Shown piece by piece: positions 7,699 to 17,768 of a stretch of 64,000 nucleotides of DNA (positions are counted from its first letter, which is position 1; every line of letters begins with the position of its first letter). The position numbers were made by a program, and so were the translations under genes. Below the pieces are notes generated by a model. It had not been told where the DNA came from, ran no database searches, and saw only the letters and a program-made list of their open reading frames with translations. The stretch is from Curvibacter cyanobacteriorum (GTDB lineage: Bacteria; Pseudomonadota; Gammaproteobacteria; Burkholderiales; Burkholderiaceae_C): the NCBI RefSeq assembly GCF_028649475.1, contig NZ_JAQSIP010000001.1, positions 310,001-374,000 on the forward strand. Direction: 5' to 3'.

Positions 7699-9018
7699 AT
7701 GCCGCAATCCCTCACCGAGCAACTGAGCCGCGAACAGCAAATTGCCGCCCTCGAAAAAGACTGGGCCCAAAACCCCCGTTGGAAGGGCATCAAGCGTGGT
7801 TACACCGCCGCTGACGTGGTGCGTCTGCGCGGTTCGTTCCAAGTCGAGCACACCCTGGCCCGCCGTGGTGCCGAGAAGCTGTGGAACCTGGTCAACAACG
7901 AGCCCTACGTCAACTGCCTGGGCGCGCTGACCGGTGGTCAAGCCATGCAGCAGGTCAAGGCTGGCATCAAGGCCATCTACCTGTCGGGCTGGCAAGTCGC
8001 TGCCGACAACAACGAATACTCGGCCATGTACCCCGACCAGTCGCTGTACCCGGTGGATTCGGTGCCGAAGGTGGTCGAGCGCATCAACAACGCTTTCACC
8101 CGCGCAGACGAAATCCAATGGTCCAAGGGCCTGAACCCTGGCGACGCGGGCTACATCGACTACCACGCGCCGATCGTGGCCGATGCCGAAGCCGGTTTCG
8201 GCGGCGTGCTGAACGCCTACGAACTGATGAAGGCCATGATCCGCGCTGGCGCCGGTGGCGTTCACTTTGAAGACCAACTGGCTTCGGTGAAGAAGTGCGG
8301 CCACATGGGTGGCAAGGTGCTGGTGCCGACCCAGGAAGCGGTGCAAAAGCTGATCGCTGCCCGCATGGCCGCTGACGTCTACGGCGTGCCCACCCTGGTG
8401 ATCGCCCGCACCGATGCCGAAGCCGCTGACCTGCTGACCAGCGACTACGACGAAAACGACAAGCCGTTCCTGACCGGTGAGCGCACCGCCGAAGGCTTCT
8501 ACAAGACCAAGAAGGGCATCGACCAAGCCATCTCCCGCGCTGTGGCCTACGCCGACTACGCTGACCTGGTGTGGTGCGAAACCGGCACGCCGGACCTGGC
8601 CTTCGCCAAGAAGTTCGCGGACGCCGTGCATGCCAAGCACCCCGGCAAGCTGCTGGCTTACAACTGCTCGCCGTCCTTCAACTGGAAGAAGAATCTGGAC
8701 GACGCCACCATCGCCAAGTTCCAGCGCGAGCTGGGCGCCATGGGCTACAAGTACCAGTTCATCACGCTGGCAGGCATCCACAACATGTGGTACGGCATGT
8801 TCGACCTGGCCCAGGACTACGTGGCCCGCGGCATGTCGGCTTATGTCGAGAAGGTGCAAGAGCCCGAGTTCGCTGCCCGCGACCGTGGCTACACCTTCGT
8901 GTCGCACCAGCAAGAAGTGGGCACCGGTTACTTCGATGACGTGACCACCGTGATCCAGGGCGGCAAGTCCAGCGTGACCGCGCTGACCGGCTCGACCGAA
9001 GAAGAGCAGTTCCACTGA
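7699..9018 (+). CDS. aceA: isocitrate lyase
   Basis: Encodes 439 residues, usual for bacterial isocitrate lyase. It splits isocitrate to glyoxylate and succinate, the first step of the glyoxylate shunt for growth on acetate or fatty acids. The active-site loop [10 protein letters not shown] has the catalytic Cys near residue 200; [18 protein letters not shown] and [14 protein letters not shown] are further signatures. AGGAG precedes the ATG at 7699. It is monocistronic: AT-rich regulatory region upstream, strong terminator downstream; malate synthase is not in the window. Confidence 0.97.
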   Translation: MPQSLTEQLSREQQIAALEKDWAQNPRWKGIKRGYTAADVVRLRGSFQVEHTLARRGAEKLWNLVNNEPYVNCLGALTGGQAMQQVKAGIKAIYLSGWQVAADNNEYSAMYPDQSLYPVDSVPKVVERINNAFTRADEIQWSKGLNPGDAGYIDYHAPIVADAEAGFGGVLNAYELMKAMIRAGAGGVHFEDQLASVKKCGHMGGKVLVPTQEAVQKLIAARMAADVYGVPTLVIARTDAEAADLLTSDYDENDKPFLTGERTAEGFYKTKKGIDQAISRAVAYADYADLVWCETGTPDLAFAKKFADAVHAKHPGKLLAYNCSPSFNWKKNLDDATIAKFQRELGAMGYKYQFITLAGIHNMWYGMFDLAQDYVARGMSAYVEKVQEPEFAARDRGYTFVSHQQEVGTGYFDDVTTVIQGGKSSVTALTGSTEEEQFH

Positions 9019-9037
9019 GCGCTCTGAAGTGCCTCTG

Positions 9038-9063
9038 AAAACCCGGCTTCGGCCGGGTTTTTT
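9038..9063 (+). terminator. aceA terminator
   Basis: ACCCGGC (9041-9047), TTCG tetraloop, GCCGGGT (9052-9058), then TTTTT. It is 20 bases after the aceA stop codon. Confidence 0.9.
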
Positions 9064-9097
9064 CTGGGTGCTTGCGCACGGCTTGGGGCGCCTGGCG

Positions 9098-9126
9098 TTG
9101 GCAGGGTTCGCCCATGCCGTTAAAAT
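9098..9126 (+). promoter_or_regulatory. sigma-70 promoter of the thrS operon
   Basis: TTGGCA (9098-9103) and TAAAAT (9121-9126) are separated by exactly 17 bp. Transcription would start near 9133, giving a leader of about 185 nucleotides before thrS. Confidence 0.8.
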
Positions 9127-9169
9127 GGCGAGATCTCAACCTGCAAGAGCGAGAAAGGCAAGACTGGTT

Positions 9170-9211
9170 ATGACACCGCGAACTCCCCCGGAGACCCTCC
9201 AGGCCCCATGA
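9170..9211 (+). CDS. thrS leader peptide (13 codons, three Thr)
   Basis: A 13-codon frame, [13 protein letters not shown], starts about 37 bases after the predicted transcription start, with AAAGG 11 bases upstream. Threonine codons are at positions 2, 5 and 9 (ACA, ACT, ACC), which is dense for a frame ahead of threonyl-tRNA synthetase. The reading frame overlaps the first arm of the attenuator. Its role would be to stall ribosomes when charged Thr-tRNA is scarce. No family evidence is possible at this length. Confidence 0.6.
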   Translation: MTPRTPPETLQAP

Positions 9212-9284
9212 GGCCCCAGGTTCGCGCCTGCTTCCCTTTCCTTGCACTCCAGATCAAAGCGCGGCCTCCACCGCGCTTTTTTCT
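9177..9284 (+). promoter_or_regulatory. candidate Thr-dependent transcription attenuator
   Basis: Four segments fit the classical scheme. Segment 1, CGCGAAC (9177-9183), lies in the leader-peptide codons and pairs perfectly with segment 2, GTTCGCG (9220-9226). Segment 2 can instead pair through CGCGC (9223-9227) with GCGCG (9259-9263), the 5' arm of the terminator. The terminator itself is AAAGCGCGG (9256-9264) with CCGCGCTTT (9271-9279) followed by TTTTTC. A ribosome stalled on Thr codons would mask segment 1 and favour read-through into thrS. Confidence 0.6.
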
Positions 9285-9317
9285 TGTCCGTTTTTCTCGG
9301 CTCAACCCACAGACAAC

Positions 9318-11225
9318 ATGATTCAGATCACGCTTCCTGACGGCTCCAAACGCGAATTTCCCGGTCCGGTGACCGTGGCCGAAGTGGCTGCCTCCATCGG
9401 CACGGGCCTGGCCAAGGCCGCCCTGGCTGGCAAGATTGATGGCAAGGTGGTGGACACCAGCTACACCATCACCGCCGACAGCCCGCTGTCCATCGTCACC
9501 GCCAAGGACGCCGATGGTCTGGAGGTGATCCGCCACTCCACCGCCCACTTGCTGGCCTACGCCGTCAAGGAACTGTTTCCCGATGCCCAGGTCACCATCG
9601 GCCCGGTGATCGAGCATGGCTTCTACTACGACTTTGCCTACAAGCGCCCCTTCACGCCCGAGGACCTGGCGGCGATCGAGAAGCGCATGAGCGAGCTGGC
9701 TGCCAAGGACGAACCCGTGGTGCGTCGCGTGCTGCCGCGCGATGAGGCTGTGGCCTATTTCAAGGGCTTGGGCGAGCACTACAAGGCCGAGATCATCGCC
9801 AGCATCCCGTCCAATGAAGACGTGTCGCTGTACCGCGAAGGCAATTTCGAAGACCTGTGCCGTGGCCCCCACGTGCCCAGCACCGGCAAGCTCAAGTTCT
9901 TCAAGCTCATGAAGGTGGCCGGTGCCTACTGGCGTGGTGACCACCGCAACGAGATGCTGCAGCGTGTCTACGGCACGGCCTGGGCCACCAAGGACGAGTT
10001 GCAGCAGTACCTGACCATGCTCGAAGAGGCCGAAAAGCGCGACCACCGCAAGCTGGGCCGTGAGCTGGACCTGTTCCACATCGATGAGCACTCGCCGGGC
10101 ACGGTGTTCTGGCACCCCAAGGGCTGGACCTTGTGGCAGGAGGTGGAGCAGTACATGCGCCGCGTCTACCGCGAGAACGGTTACCAGGAGGTGAAGGGCC
10201 CGCAGATCATCGACAAGTCGCTGTGGGAGAAGACCGGTCACTGGGACAAGTACCGTGAAAACATGTTCACGACCGAAAGCGAAAAGCGCGACTACGCGCT
10301 CAAGCCGATGAACTGCCCGGGTCACATCCTGATCTTCAAGCAGGGCATCAAGAGCTACCGTGACCTGCCCTTGCGCTTCGGCGAGTTTGGTCAGTGCCAC
10401 CGCAACGAGCCCACCGGCGGCCTGCACGGCATCATGCGCGTGCGTGCCTTCACCCAGGATGATGGTCACATCTTCTGCACCGAAGACCAGATCCAGTCGG
10501 AAGTGATTGCCTTCACCACCTTGCTGCAGAAGGTCTACAAGGACTTCGGCTTCACCGACATCATCTACAAGTTGTCGACCCGCCCTGAAAAGCGCATTGG
10601 CTCCGAAGAAAGCTGGGACCGCGCCGAGAGCGCGCTGGCCGAAGGCCTGCGGGCTTCGGGTTGCGAGTTCGAGTACCTGCCGGGCGAGGGCGCGTTCTAT
10701 GGGCCCAAGATCGAGTACACGCTCAAGGACGCGCTGGGTCGCCCCTGGCAATGCGGCACCATCCAGGTCGACCCCAACCTGCCGGAGCGCTTGGATGCCG
10801 AGTTCGTGGGCGAGGATGGTTCGCGCCACCGCCCCATCATGCTGCACCGTGCCATCGTGGGCAGCCTCGAGCGTTTCATCGGCATTTTGATCGAGCAACA
10901 TGCGGGCGCGCTGCCCACTTGGCTCGCGCCGGTGCATGTTTCGGTGCTCAACATCACCGATTCCCAGGCCGATTACTGCCGCGATTTGGCCAAATCGCTT
11001 GAGAATCAAGGGCTTAGGGTGCAATTGGATCTGCGCAACGAGAAAATTACGTATAAAATACGGGAGCATTCGTTGCAAAAGCTGCCGTACATCCTTGTCG
11101 TGGGTGACAAAGAGAAGGCAGCCGGCGCCGTCGCAGTGCGCGCCCGGGGCAACAAAGACCTCGGTGTGATGTCCGTCGAAGCGTTCTCTTCACTGATCGC
11201 CTCGGACATCGCTTCTAAAGTCTGA
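9318..11225 (+). CDS. thrS: threonyl-tRNA synthetase
   Basis: Encodes 635 residues with the complete class II ThrRS layout: N-terminal TGS domain (1-60), editing domain ([20 protein letters not shown] begins it at about 74), catalytic core with motif 2 ([14 protein letters not shown]-type) and the zinc Cys in MNCPGH, and a C-terminal anticodon-binding domain ([11 protein letters not shown] onward). It is the first gene of the translation operon thrS-infC-rpmI-rplT-pheS-pheT-ihfA and lies behind the candidate threonine attenuator. Confidence 0.98.
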   Translation: MIQITLPDGSKREFPGPVTVAEVAASIGTGLAKAALAGKIDGKVVDTSYTITADSPLSIVTAKDADGLEVIRHSTAHLLAYAVKELFPDAQVTIGPVIEHGFYYDFAYKRPFTPEDLAAIEKRMSELAAKDEPVVRRVLPRDEAVAYFKGLGEHYKAEIIASIPSNEDVSLYREGNFEDLCRGPHVPSTGKLKFFKLMKVAGAYWRGDHRNEMLQRVYGTAWATKDELQQYLTMLEEAEKRDHRKLGRELDLFHIDEHSPGTVFWHPKGWTLWQEVEQYMRRVYRENGYQEVKGPQIIDKSLWEKTGHWDKYRENMFTTESEKRDYALKPMNCPGHILIFKQGIKSYRDLPLRFGEFGQCHRNEPTGGLHGIMRVRAFTQDDGHIFCTEDQIQSEVIAFTTLLQKVYKDFGFTDIIYKLSTRPEKRIGSEESWDRAESALAEGLRASGCEFEYLPGEGAFYGPKIEYTLKDALGRPWQCGTIQVDPNLPERLDAEFVGEDGSRHRPIMLHRAIVGSLERFIGILIEQHAGALPTWLAPVHVSVLNITDSQADYCRDLAKSLENQGLRVQLDLRNEKITYKIREHSLQKLPYILVVGDKEKAAGAVAVRARGNKDLGVMSVEAFSSLIASDIASKV

Positions 11226-11309
11226 TTTTTTGTGAAACCAGCTTTAGCCGGCGCACCTCGTCGGTTGAAGCTACGTTTTTTGTAGCATATTGTTTTAAGG
11301 ATTCGAGCC

Positions 11310-11906
11310 ATCGCTACTGAATTTCGTGATCGCCGCCAGCGGGAAGAGCGCAAGCACCGTCTGAACCGTGAAATCATGGCCCCGGAAGTTCGTCTTTCCG
11401 GCCCTGAGAATGAGCCTATCGGCATCGTCAGCCTCGCGGAAGCACTCCGCATGGCGGGTGAACTGGATGTGGATCTGGTTGAAATTGCGGCCACAGCGAA
11501 CCCGCCGGTCTGTCGTCTGATGGACTACGGTAAGTTCAAGTATCAGGAGCAAAAAAAGGCTGCTGAAGCGAAGTCCAAGCAAAAAGTCATCGAAGTCAAG
11601 GAAATCAAGTTCCGTCCCGGAACGGATGACGGCGACTACAACATCAAGATGCGCAACATCAAGCGCTTCCTGGACGATGGCGACAAGTGCAAGATCACCC
11701 TGCGGTTCCGCGGTCGGGAAATCACCCACCAGGAAATCGGCATGGCCTTGCTGCAGCGGATTCGCGATGAACTGGCCGACCTCATTGTGGTCGAGCAGTT
11801 CCCGAAGCTGGAAGGGCGTCAGATGGTCATGATGATCGCCCCAGGCAAGCGCAAGTCGGTGGCTGCCAAGCCCGACGCTGCGCCGGCCGCCTCCAGCGCC
11901 GCGTGA
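11310..11906 (+). CDS. infC: translation initiation factor IF-3 (AUC start)
   Basis: Encodes 198 residues. The expected IF-3 N-terminus ([21 protein letters not shown]) is encoded upstream of the first ATG at 11376, so translation begins at ATC 11310, nine bases after AAGG. A non-AUG start is known for infC and underlies IF-3 autoregulation, because IF-3 discriminates against such starts. The protein has the usual N-domain, lysine-rich linker and C-domain. It follows thrS by 84 bases. Confidence 0.95.
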   Translation: MATEFRDRRQREERKHRLNREIMAPEVRLSGPENEPIGIVSLAEALRMAGELDVDLVEIAATANPPVCRLMDYGKFKYQEQKKAAEAKSKQKVIEVKEIKFRPGTDDGDYNIKMRNIKRFLDDGDKCKITLRFRGREITHQEIGMALLQRIRDELADLIVVEQFPKLEGRQMVMMIAPGKRKSVAAKPDAAPAASSAA

Positions 11907-12085
11907 CATTGACAGTTTGAGAAACACTGCGGGCCACCTTCGGGGGGCCTGCGGCAGGGTGCAGGTTTCGGCCTGCGGCCCAGGTCGGGTGCCGAAAAGC
12001 GCCTGACCGACCAAGTGGCTCGGGGCCATCAAGGCTGCAAGGAGTTTGCAGACGCCTCACGAGCACAATGAAAAGGAGCATTCAC
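11907..12085 (+). promoter_or_regulatory. infC-rpmI spacer, possible r-protein control region
   Basis: This 179-bp spacer is long for the operon and rich in potential hairpins, for example GCAGG-TTTCGG-CCTGC near 11960-11975 and several GGCC-rich arms. In E. coli and Firmicutes ribosomal protein L20 represses rpmI-rplT through an RNA structure in this place. The position fits, but I could not match a known L20-binding fold. Confidence 0.25.
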
Positions 12086-12289
12086 ATGCCCAAAATGAAG
12101 ACCAAGAGCAGCGCAAAGAAGCGCTTTCGAGTTCGTCCGGGTGGCACCGTCAAGCGCGGTCAAGCCTTCAAGCGTCACATCTTGACCAAGAAGACCACCA
12201 AGAACAAGCGTCACCTCCGCGGTGCAGTGGCTGTGCATGAGACCAACATGGGTCACATGGCGCAGATGCTGCCTGGTGCTGGCCTGTAA
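12086..12289 (+). CDS. rpmI: 50S ribosomal protein L35
   Basis: Encodes 67 residues. [14 protein letters not shown] at the N-terminus and a basic body with [17 protein letters not shown] are diagnostic of bL35. AAAAGGAG precedes the ATG at 12086. It is a component of the large subunit, cotranscribed with rplT 26 bases downstream. Confidence 0.97.
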   Translation: MPKMKTKSSAKKRFRVRPGGTVKRGQAFKRHILTKKTTKNKRHLRGAVAVHETNMGHMAQMLPGAGL

Positions 12290-12315
12290 TCAACTGACGA
12301 ACAAGGAGTAATTCA

Positions 12316-12675
12316 ATGCCTCGCGTCAAACGTGGTGTAACGGCCCGTGCCCGTCACAAAAAAGTTCTGGCCCTTGCTAAGGGTTTCCGTGGTCGCCGCG
12401 GTAATGTCTTCCGGATCGCCAAACAAGCGGTCATGAAGGCTGGGCAATATGCCTACCGTGACCGTCGTACCAAGAAGCGTGTGTTCCGTCAGCTGTGGAT
12501 CGCCCGTATCAACGCCGCTGCGCGTGAATTGGGCCTGACCTACAGCCAGTTCGCCAACGGCCTGAAGAAGGCTTCCATCGAGATCGACCGCAAGATGCTG
12601 GCCGACCTCGCTGTGCATGACAAGGCTGCCTTCGGCAGCATCGTGAACCAAGTCAAGGCCAAGCTGGCTGCTTGA
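12316..12675 (+). CDS. rplT: 50S ribosomal protein L20
   Basis: Encodes 119 residues, the standard length of bL20. The N-terminus [18 protein letters not shown] is the rRNA-binding extension; [20 protein letters not shown] and [12 protein letters not shown] follow. L20 is needed early in 50S assembly and in other bacteria represses its own operon. AAGGAG precedes the start. Confidence 0.98.
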   Translation: MPRVKRGVTARARHKKVLALAKGFRGRRGNVFRIAKQAVMKAGQYAYRDRRTKKRVFRQLWIARINAAARELGLTYSQFANGLKKASIEIDRKMLADLAVHDKAAFGSIVNQVKAKLAA

Positions 12676-12726
12676 TTTTTTCACGGCTACGCCCCGCCGT
12701 TCGGTGGGGCGCTGCGAACAAGAAAC

Positions 12727-12762
12727 AAGGGCTAGGGCTTTTTGAAAGCTTTAGCCCTTTTT
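12727..12762 (+). terminator. terminator-like hairpin between rplT and pheS
   Basis: AAGGGCTA (12727-12734) pairs with TAGCCCTT (12752-12759). The middle pairs as GCTTT/AAAGC joined by G-U wobbles, so the stem is almost continuous, and it is followed by TTTTTC. It ends about 18 bases before pheS, with no obvious separate pheS promoter, so it may act as a partial terminator that lowers synthetase expression relative to the ribosomal proteins. Confidence 0.7.
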
Positions 12763-12779
12763 CATTGACAAGAGAATTT

Positions 12780-13832
12780 ATGAACGAGTTGGACGCACTG
12801 GTCGACAGCGCCAGACAAGGTTTTGAGCAAGCTGCCACCCCGGCGGACCTGGAGAACGCCAAGGCTGTTTTCCTGGGCAAATCGGGCCGCATCACCGAGC
12901 TGATGAAGGGGCTGGCCAGCCTGTCGATTGATGAAAAGAAGGCCCGTGGTGCCGTCATCAACCAGGCCAAGCAAGCCATCGAGGCTGCTTTGAACGCGCG
13001 CCGCCAGGCCCTGGCCGATGCCGAACTGGACGCCCAACTCAAGGCCGAGGCGCTGGATGTCAGCCTGCCGGGCCGCCAGGCCGGGCAGGGTGGTTTGCAC
13101 CCGGTGTCGCTGACCCTCGAGCGCATCGAGGGCATCTTTGGCTCGATGGGCTTCGATGTGGCCCAGGGCCCCGAAATCGAATCCGACTGGTTCAACTTCA
13201 CGGCGCTCAACACGCCCGAGGACCACCCGGCGCGCTCGATGCACGACACCTTCTATGTGGAAGGTGGTTCGGACAAGGCGCCCAACCTGCTGCGCACCCA
13301 CACCAGCCCGATGCAGATCCGCCACGCGGTGCAGCATGTGAACCGCCACCGTGCCTTGCTCGATGCCGGCGAGACCATGCCCGAGATCCGCGTCATCGCC
13401 CCGGGGCGCACCTACCGCGTGGACAGCGACGCCACGCACTCGCCGATGTTCCACCAGTGCGAAGGCCTGTGGATCGGCGCCAACGTGAGCTTCAAGGACC
13501 TGAAGGTCGTCTTCACTGATTTCTGCCGCACTTTCTTCGAGTCCGACGACCTGGTGCTGCGCTTCCGTCCCAGCTTCTTCCCCTTCACCGAGCCCAGCGC
13601 TGAGATCGACATTCAGTTCCAGAGCGGCCCCTTGGCCGGGCGCTGGCTTGAGGTGGCCGGCTCGGGCCAGGTGCACCCGAACGTGGTGCGCAACATGGGC
13701 CTGGACCCCGAAAAATACATTGGCTTTGCCTTTGGCATGGGCCCCGATCGCCTGACCATGCTGCGTTACGGGGTGAACGACTTGCGCCTGTTCTTTGACG
13801 GCGACATCCGTTTCCTGTCCCAGTTCCAGTAA
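12780..13832 (+). CDS. pheS: phenylalanyl-tRNA synthetase alpha subunit
   Basis: Encodes 350 residues. An N-terminal coiled coil (about 1-90) binds the tRNA acceptor arm; the class II catalytic domain carries [18 protein letters not shown] and the motif 3 region [17 protein letters not shown]. It forms an alpha2-beta2 enzyme with PheT. Start at 12780 is the first ATG; the frame is open upstream through the terminator but without similarity. GAGAA lies nearby as a weak ribosome site. Confidence 0.98.
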   Translation: MNELDALVDSARQGFEQAATPADLENAKAVFLGKSGRITELMKGLASLSIDEKKARGAVINQAKQAIEAALNARRQALADAELDAQLKAEALDVSLPGRQAGQGGLHPVSLTLERIEGIFGSMGFDVAQGPEIESDWFNFTALNTPEDHPARSMHDTFYVEGGSDKAPNLLRTHTSPMQIRHAVQHVNRHRALLDAGETMPEIRVIAPGRTYRVDSDATHSPMFHQCEGLWIGANVSFKDLKVVFTDFCRTFFESDDLVLRFRPSFFPFTEPSAEIDIQFQSGPLAGRWLEVAGSGQVHPNVVRNMGLDPEKYIGFAFGMGPDRLTMLRYGVNDLRLFFDGDIRFLSQFQ

Positions 13833-13913
13833 GTTTTTTCGGGGCGGGTCTGCCGGGGGCGTCGCGCGATCGCGGCGAGGTCGGCCCAGCCTCTCATTCA
13901 CCGAGTTCTGACT

Positions 13914-16349
13914 ATGCAATTTCCTGAATCCTGGTTGCGCGAGTTCTGCAACCCGCCGCTGACGACAGCCGAGCTGTCCGAAGCCCTGACCATGGCGGGC
14001 CTCGAGGTGGAAGAGCTGACGCCCGTGGCGCCGCCCTTCACCAAGATCGTCGTGGGCGAGATCAAGCAAGCCGAGCAACACCCCAACGCTGACCGCCTGC
14101 GCGTGTGCCAGGTCGACGTGGGTCAGCCTGAGTTGCTCAACATCGTCTGCGGTGCGCCGAACGCGCGCGTTGGCATCCGCATTCCCTGCGCTCTGGTGGG
14201 GGCAGAACTCCCGCCCGGTGACGATGGCAAGCCCTTCCTGATCAAGGTGGGCAAGCTGCGCGGTGTCGAAAGCCAGGGCATGCTGTGCTCGGCGCGCGAA
14301 CTAAAGCTCTCCGACGACCACGGCGGCCTGCTCGAGTTGCCGGCCGACGCGCCGCTGGGCCAGAACATCCGCGAGTACCTGAACCTCGACGACACCCTGT
14401 TCACCCTCAAGCTCACGCCCAACCTGGCGCACTGCCTGAGCGTGTATGGCATTGCGCGCGAGGTGTCGGCCTTGACCGGTGCGCCGCTCAAAAGCCCCAG
14501 CTTCCCCGCCGTCACCGCGGTGCACGACCAGCGTCTGCCGGTCAGCATCAGCGCGCCGGGCCTGTGCGGTCGCTTCTCGGGCCGCGTGGTGCGCCATGTG
14601 AACCCGCGCGCCGCCACCCCGCAATGGATGGTGGACCGACTGGCCCGCTGTGGTCAGCGCAGCGTGGCCCCCCTGGTCGACATCTCCAACTACGTGATGT
14701 TCGAGCTGGGCCGTCCTTCGCACATTTTTGACCTCGACAAGATCCACGGTGGCCTCGATGTGCGCTGGGGTCGCGCGGGCGAATCGCTCAAGCTGCTCAA
14801 CGGCAACACCATCACGGTGGACGAAGAGGTGGGCGTGATCGCTGACGCCGAGCAGGTCGAATCACTGGCCGGCATCATGGGGGGTGATTCGACCGCCGTC
14901 TCCGACGACACCCGCAACGTCTACGTCGAAGCCGCCTTCTGGTGGCCCAAGGCGGTGGCAGGCCGTTCGCGCCGCTACAACTTCTCCACCGATGCGGGGC
15001 ACCGCTTTGAGCGCGGGGTGGACCCCGAGCTGACGGTGGAGCACATCGAACGCATCACCCAGCTGATCCTCGAGATCTGCGGCGGCGAGGCCGGTCCAGT
15101 GGACGACGTGCGCGTCAATGTACCGGCCCCGCAGCCGGTGACCCTGCGCGTGGCGCGGGCGGTCAAGGTGATCGGCATGCCGCTGACCCAGGAGCGTTGC
15201 GCCCTGGCGCTGCGTCGCCTGGGTCTGGACGTGGCCGAAGGTGAGGGCACGTTGACCGTGACCCCGCCGTCCTACCGTTTTGACCTGACGCTTGAAGAAG
15301 ACCTGATCGAAGAAGTGGCGCGCATGGTGGGTTACAACAACCTGCCGACCACGCCGCCTCTGGCCCCGATCACCCCCAAGCTGCGGGCCGAGAACCAGCG
15401 CAGCCCCTTCGCGGTGCGCCGCCAACTGGCGGGCCTGGGCTACCAGGAAACCATCAACTTCAGCTTTGTGGAAGAAGCCTGGGAGCACGAGTTGGCGGGC
15501 AATCCGACGCCCATCAAACTGCTCAACCCGATTGCCAGCCAGATGAGTGTCATGCGCTCTTCGCTGATCGGTTCGCTGCTGCAGGTGTTGAAGTTCAACA
15601 TCGACCGCAAGGCCCCGCGCGTGCGCGTGTTTGAACTCGGCCGCGTGTTCCTGCGCGATGCCTCGGTGGTGGACTCCATCACCACGGTGGCGGGTTTTCA
15701 CCAGCCGATGCGCGTGGCAGGCGCCGCCTGGGGTGCCCAGGCTGGCACCCAGTGGGGCCTGGCCGAACGTCCGGTGGACTTCTATGACGTGAAGGGGGAT
15801 CTGGAAGCCTTGCTGGCCCCGTTCAAGCCCTCGTTTGTCGCGGCCGAACACCCCGCTTTGCACCCGGGGCGCACGGCTGCCGTGCACCTGAATGGCGAAG
15901 TGATTGGCCATGTCGGTGAACTGCACCCGCGTTGGCGCCAGAAGTGGGGCTTCGCGTCCTCGCCGGTGCTGTTTGAACTGGCCCTGGACCCCGTGTTGGC
16001 GCGTCAGGTGCCGGCCTTTGAGTCGGTGTCGCGTCTGCAACCGGTGACGCGCGACATCGCGGTGGTGGCGGCCGACCAGGTGAGTTTCGGTGCCATCGAG
16101 CAATCGATCCGCGCTGCCGCGACCGGTGGCTTGCTGCGCGATGTGACCCTGTTCGACCTGTACCGCCCCAAACCCCAGAAGGACGGTGCACCGGCCTCGA
16201 CGGGGCTGGCTGCGGGTGAGAAGAGCCTGGCCATTCGCCTGACGCTGCATGGTGGTGAGGCCAGCCTGACCGACGAGCAAATTGAGTCCGCCGTGCAGGC
16301 CGTGTTGCAGCAGCTGGCTGCCGACACCGGTGCACGTTTGCGTGTTTGA
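13914..16349 (+). CDS. pheT: phenylalanyl-tRNA synthetase beta subunit
   Basis: Encodes 811 residues. Domains in order are an N-terminal tRNA-binding OB fold (about 40-150, [15 protein letters not shown]), the B3/B4 editing domain (about 205-400), the B5 domain, a catalytic-like domain with [12 protein letters not shown], and a C-terminal FDX anticodon-binding domain ([14 protein letters not shown]). It edits mischarged Tyr-tRNA. It lies 81 bases after pheS in the same operon. Confidence 0.98.
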   Translation: MQFPESWLREFCNPPLTTAELSEALTMAGLEVEELTPVAPPFTKIVVGEIKQAEQHPNADRLRVCQVDVGQPELLNIVCGAPNARVGIRIPCALVGAELPPGDDGKPFLIKVGKLRGVESQGMLCSARELKLSDDHGGLLELPADAPLGQNIREYLNLDDTLFTLKLTPNLAHCLSVYGIAREVSALTGAPLKSPSFPAVTAVHDQRLPVSISAPGLCGRFSGRVVRHVNPRAATPQWMVDRLARCGQRSVAPLVDISNYVMFELGRPSHIFDLDKIHGGLDVRWGRAGESLKLLNGNTITVDEEVGVIADAEQVESLAGIMGGDSTAVSDDTRNVYVEAAFWWPKAVAGRSRRYNFSTDAGHRFERGVDPELTVEHIERITQLILEICGGEAGPVDDVRVNVPAPQPVTLRVARAVKVIGMPLTQERCALALRRLGLDVAEGEGTLTVTPPSYRFDLTLEEDLIEEVARMVGYNNLPTTPPLAPITPKLRAENQRSPFAVRRQLAGLGYQETINFSFVEEAWEHELAGNPTPIKLLNPIASQMSVMRSSLIGSLLQVLKFNIDRKAPRVRVFELGRVFLRDASVVDSITTVAGFHQPMRVAGAAWGAQAGTQWGLAERPVDFYDVKGDLEALLAPFKPSFVAAEHPALHPGRTAAVHLNGEVIGHVGELHPRWRQKWGFASSPVLFELALDPVLARQVPAFESVSRLQPVTRDIAVVAADQVSFGAIEQSIRAAATGGLLRDVTLFDLYRPKPQKDGAPASTGLAAGEKSLAIRLTLHGGEASLTDEQIESAVQAVLQQLAADTGARLRV

Positions 16350-16365
16350 CCAGGTGAACAGTGCC

Positions 16366-16701
16366 ATGGTGAGCCCCGAAATCGAATTTGCGGTCGACGA
16401 CCTGGAAACCCCGGCGCTGACCAAGGCGCAGCTGGCCGACCTCTTGTTCGAGCAAATCGGCCTGAACAAGCGGGAGTCCAAGGACATGGTGGACGCCTTC
16501 TTCGACCTGGTGTCGGAGAGCCTGGTGCGTGGTGAGGACGTCAAGATTTCTGGTTTTGGCAACTTCCAGATCCGCACCAAAGCCCCCCGGCCCGGGCGCA
16601 ACCCGCGCACTGGCGAGGCGATCCCGATCCGGGCTCGCCGCGTCGTGACTTTCCACGCCAGCCACAAGCTCAAAGAGCAGATCCAGGGCGAGTCCAGCTG
16701 A
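16366..16701 (+). CDS. ihfA: integration host factor alpha subunit
   Basis: Encodes 111 residues. The HU/IHF fold is clear: [32 protein letters not shown], then [30 protein letters not shown], whose arm intercalates in the minor groove with Pro of [11 protein letters not shown] bends DNA at specific sites as a heterodimer with IhfB. Start at 16366 has AGGTGA eight bases upstream. It is the last gene of the synthetase operon, 16 bases after pheT, as in E. coli. Confidence 0.96.
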   Translation: MVSPEIEFAVDDLETPALTKAQLADLLFEQIGLNKRESKDMVDAFFDLVSESLVRGEDVKISGFGNFQIRTKAPRPGRNPRTGEAIPIRARRVVTFHASHKLKEQIQGESS

Positions 16702-17090
16702 TGGGGCGGGCTGGGTGCCGCTCGGCAGTCTGGGCGATGCGCGTCACCGCCCGCCCTGAGGTCTGAGGCCCCCGGCACCGCTGCAAGCGCCTGTGCGGCC
16801 TGGTCCGCGCAGGGTGTGCGGCTGATCTCGGCCGGGTGCTGCGGTGGCCCGGCCAGGCCTGTTGGCTGCCAGTCTGTGCGTGCACCCGGGCGGGGCCCAC
16901 CCTGTGGTTGGGTTGGCGCCCAGCGCTGTCTGGCTTCACCAAGCCGTCTGTGCTGCAAAATTGACCGCCCGGAATGAGCCCGGGCCACTTCGTCAATCCG
17001 TAAATAACTCTCGAATGTCCCCGTCAGCTGGCTGGTGTTTGCGGCCCCGCTGAAGTACCCTAAAAGCTTTCCGTGTCGTCAGAGATTCCC
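16702..17090 (+). other. 389-bp spacer between ihfA and merR
   Basis: No protein-like frame or canonical terminator was found. The first half is GC-rich and the last 130 bases are less so and probably hold the merR promoter, but no good -35/-10 pair is evident. A GTG at 17073 could extend MerR by six residues. Confidence 0.4.
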
Positions 17091-17531
17091 ATGGCAAACG
17101 CCTTGCCCCCCATTCCGGTCAAACGCTACTTCACCATCGGTGAGGTGGGCGAACTCTGTGGCGTCAAGCCGCATGTGCTTCGCTATTGGGAGCAGGAATT
17201 CACCCAGCTGCGCCCCATGAAGCGGCGCGGCAACCGGCGTTACTACCAGCACCACGAGGTGCTGATGATCCGCCGCATCCGTGACCTGCTGTACGACCAG
17301 GGGTTCACCATCAGTGGCGCTCGCAACAAATTGCAAGAGGGCGCCGCTGCCGGGGGAGGGAGCGCGGCGGCTGGGGGGCTGGCGGGAGGCGAAGGCGAAG
17401 GGGCATTGGTGCGTGCGCCCGCGCTGAGCGACGACGCCTCGGCGGTCCTGCTCGCTGTGCCGCCGCATGAGCTGCAAGGCCTGCGGCAAGAATTAGTTGA
17501 GATTTTTGAGCTTCTCGCCGAAGAGGCCTGA
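17091..17531 (+). CDS. MerR-family transcriptional regulator
   Basis: Encodes 146 residues. The N-terminal winged helix-turn-helix is well preserved: RYFTIGEVGELCGVKPHVLRYWEQEFTQLRP, then RGNRRYYQHHEVLMIRRIRDLLYDQGFTI. A Gly/Ala-rich linker (about 90-115) leads to a short C-terminal helix. There are no metal-binding cysteines near the C-terminus, so it is not a metal sensor of the classical type. It is the conserved MerR found between ihfA and a tRNA-Pro gene in many proteobacteria; its targets are unknown. Start at 17091 matches relatives. Confidence 0.9.
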   Translation: MANALPPIPVKRYFTIGEVGELCGVKPHVLRYWEQEFTQLRPMKRRGNRRYYQHHEVLMIRRIRDLLYDQGFTISGARNKLQEGAAAGGGSAAAGGLAGGEGEGALVRAPALSDDASAVLLAVPPHELQGLRQELVEIFELLAEEA

Positions 17532-17540
17532 AAACCGATA

Positions 17541-17546
17541 TATAAT
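17541..17546 (+). promoter_or_regulatory. -10 box of the tRNA-Pro gene
   Basis: A perfect TATAAT lies 12 bases before the mature tRNA, just after the merR stop codon. No convincing -35 is seen at 17 bp. Confidence 0.55.
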
Positions 17547-17557
17547 TTAATTCTTGT

Positions 17558-17634
17558 CGGCGTGTAGCGCAGCCTGGTAGCGCACTTGCATGGGGTGCAA
17601 GGGGTCGCGAGTTCGAATCCCGCCACGCCGACCA
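17558..17634 (+). tRNA. tRNA-Pro (anticodon GGG)
   Basis: A 77-nt cloverleaf. Acceptor CGGCGTG pairs with CACGCCG, then A and an encoded CCA. The anticodon stem is CTTGC/GCAAG (17585-17589, 17597-17601) with loop ATGGGGT, anticodon GGG at 17592-17594 (reads CCC). The T-arm has GTTCGAATC. It follows merR and ends at a terminator. Confidence 0.97.
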
Positions 17635-17649
17635 TTTTATTCGAAGACC

Positions 17650-17684
17650 AACGGGTCTCAGCCAAAAGCTGAGGCCCGTTTTTC
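17650..17684 (+). terminator. terminator after tRNA-Pro
   Basis: AACGGG-T-CTCAGC (17650-17662) pairs with GCTGAG-G-CCCGTT (17668-17680), loop CAAAA, followed by TTTTC. Confidence 0.88.
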
Positions 17685-17748
17685 TTTGCCTGGTCCGAAA
17701 ACGATCTTCGGACGTGATGTTCGGTCGACTCCGGGCTGGGCCTCAGCA

Positions 17749-17768
17749 GGCAAGGCAAGGCAAGGCAA
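17749..17768 (+). repeat. GGCAA x4 tandem repeat
   Basis: Four perfect copies of the pentamer GGCAA followed by GGCAC, in the 299-bp noncoding stretch between tRNA-Pro and the DUF2256 gene. A unit-length change would not affect a reading frame here. The rest of that stretch (17685-17933) shows no supported gene; it should contain the promoter of the photolyase operon, which I could not pinpoint. Confidence 0.7.

Noticed and set aside
9168-11078. A 636-codon minus-strand frame opposite thrS
   Set aside because: Shadow of thrS; no protein-like motifs and no ribosome site.
12010-12019. A third CCAAGTGG core, in the infC-rpmI spacer, suggesting a shared operator with ndk and the SWIB region
   Set aside because: An eight-base core is expected about once per strand by chance in 64 kb, and the flanks here do not extend the dyad.
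12676-12779. A Phe-leader peptide for attenuation of pheST
   Set aside because: No ATG before pheS; the only GTG frame (near 12704) has a single Phe codon. The hairpin is kept as a plain terminator.
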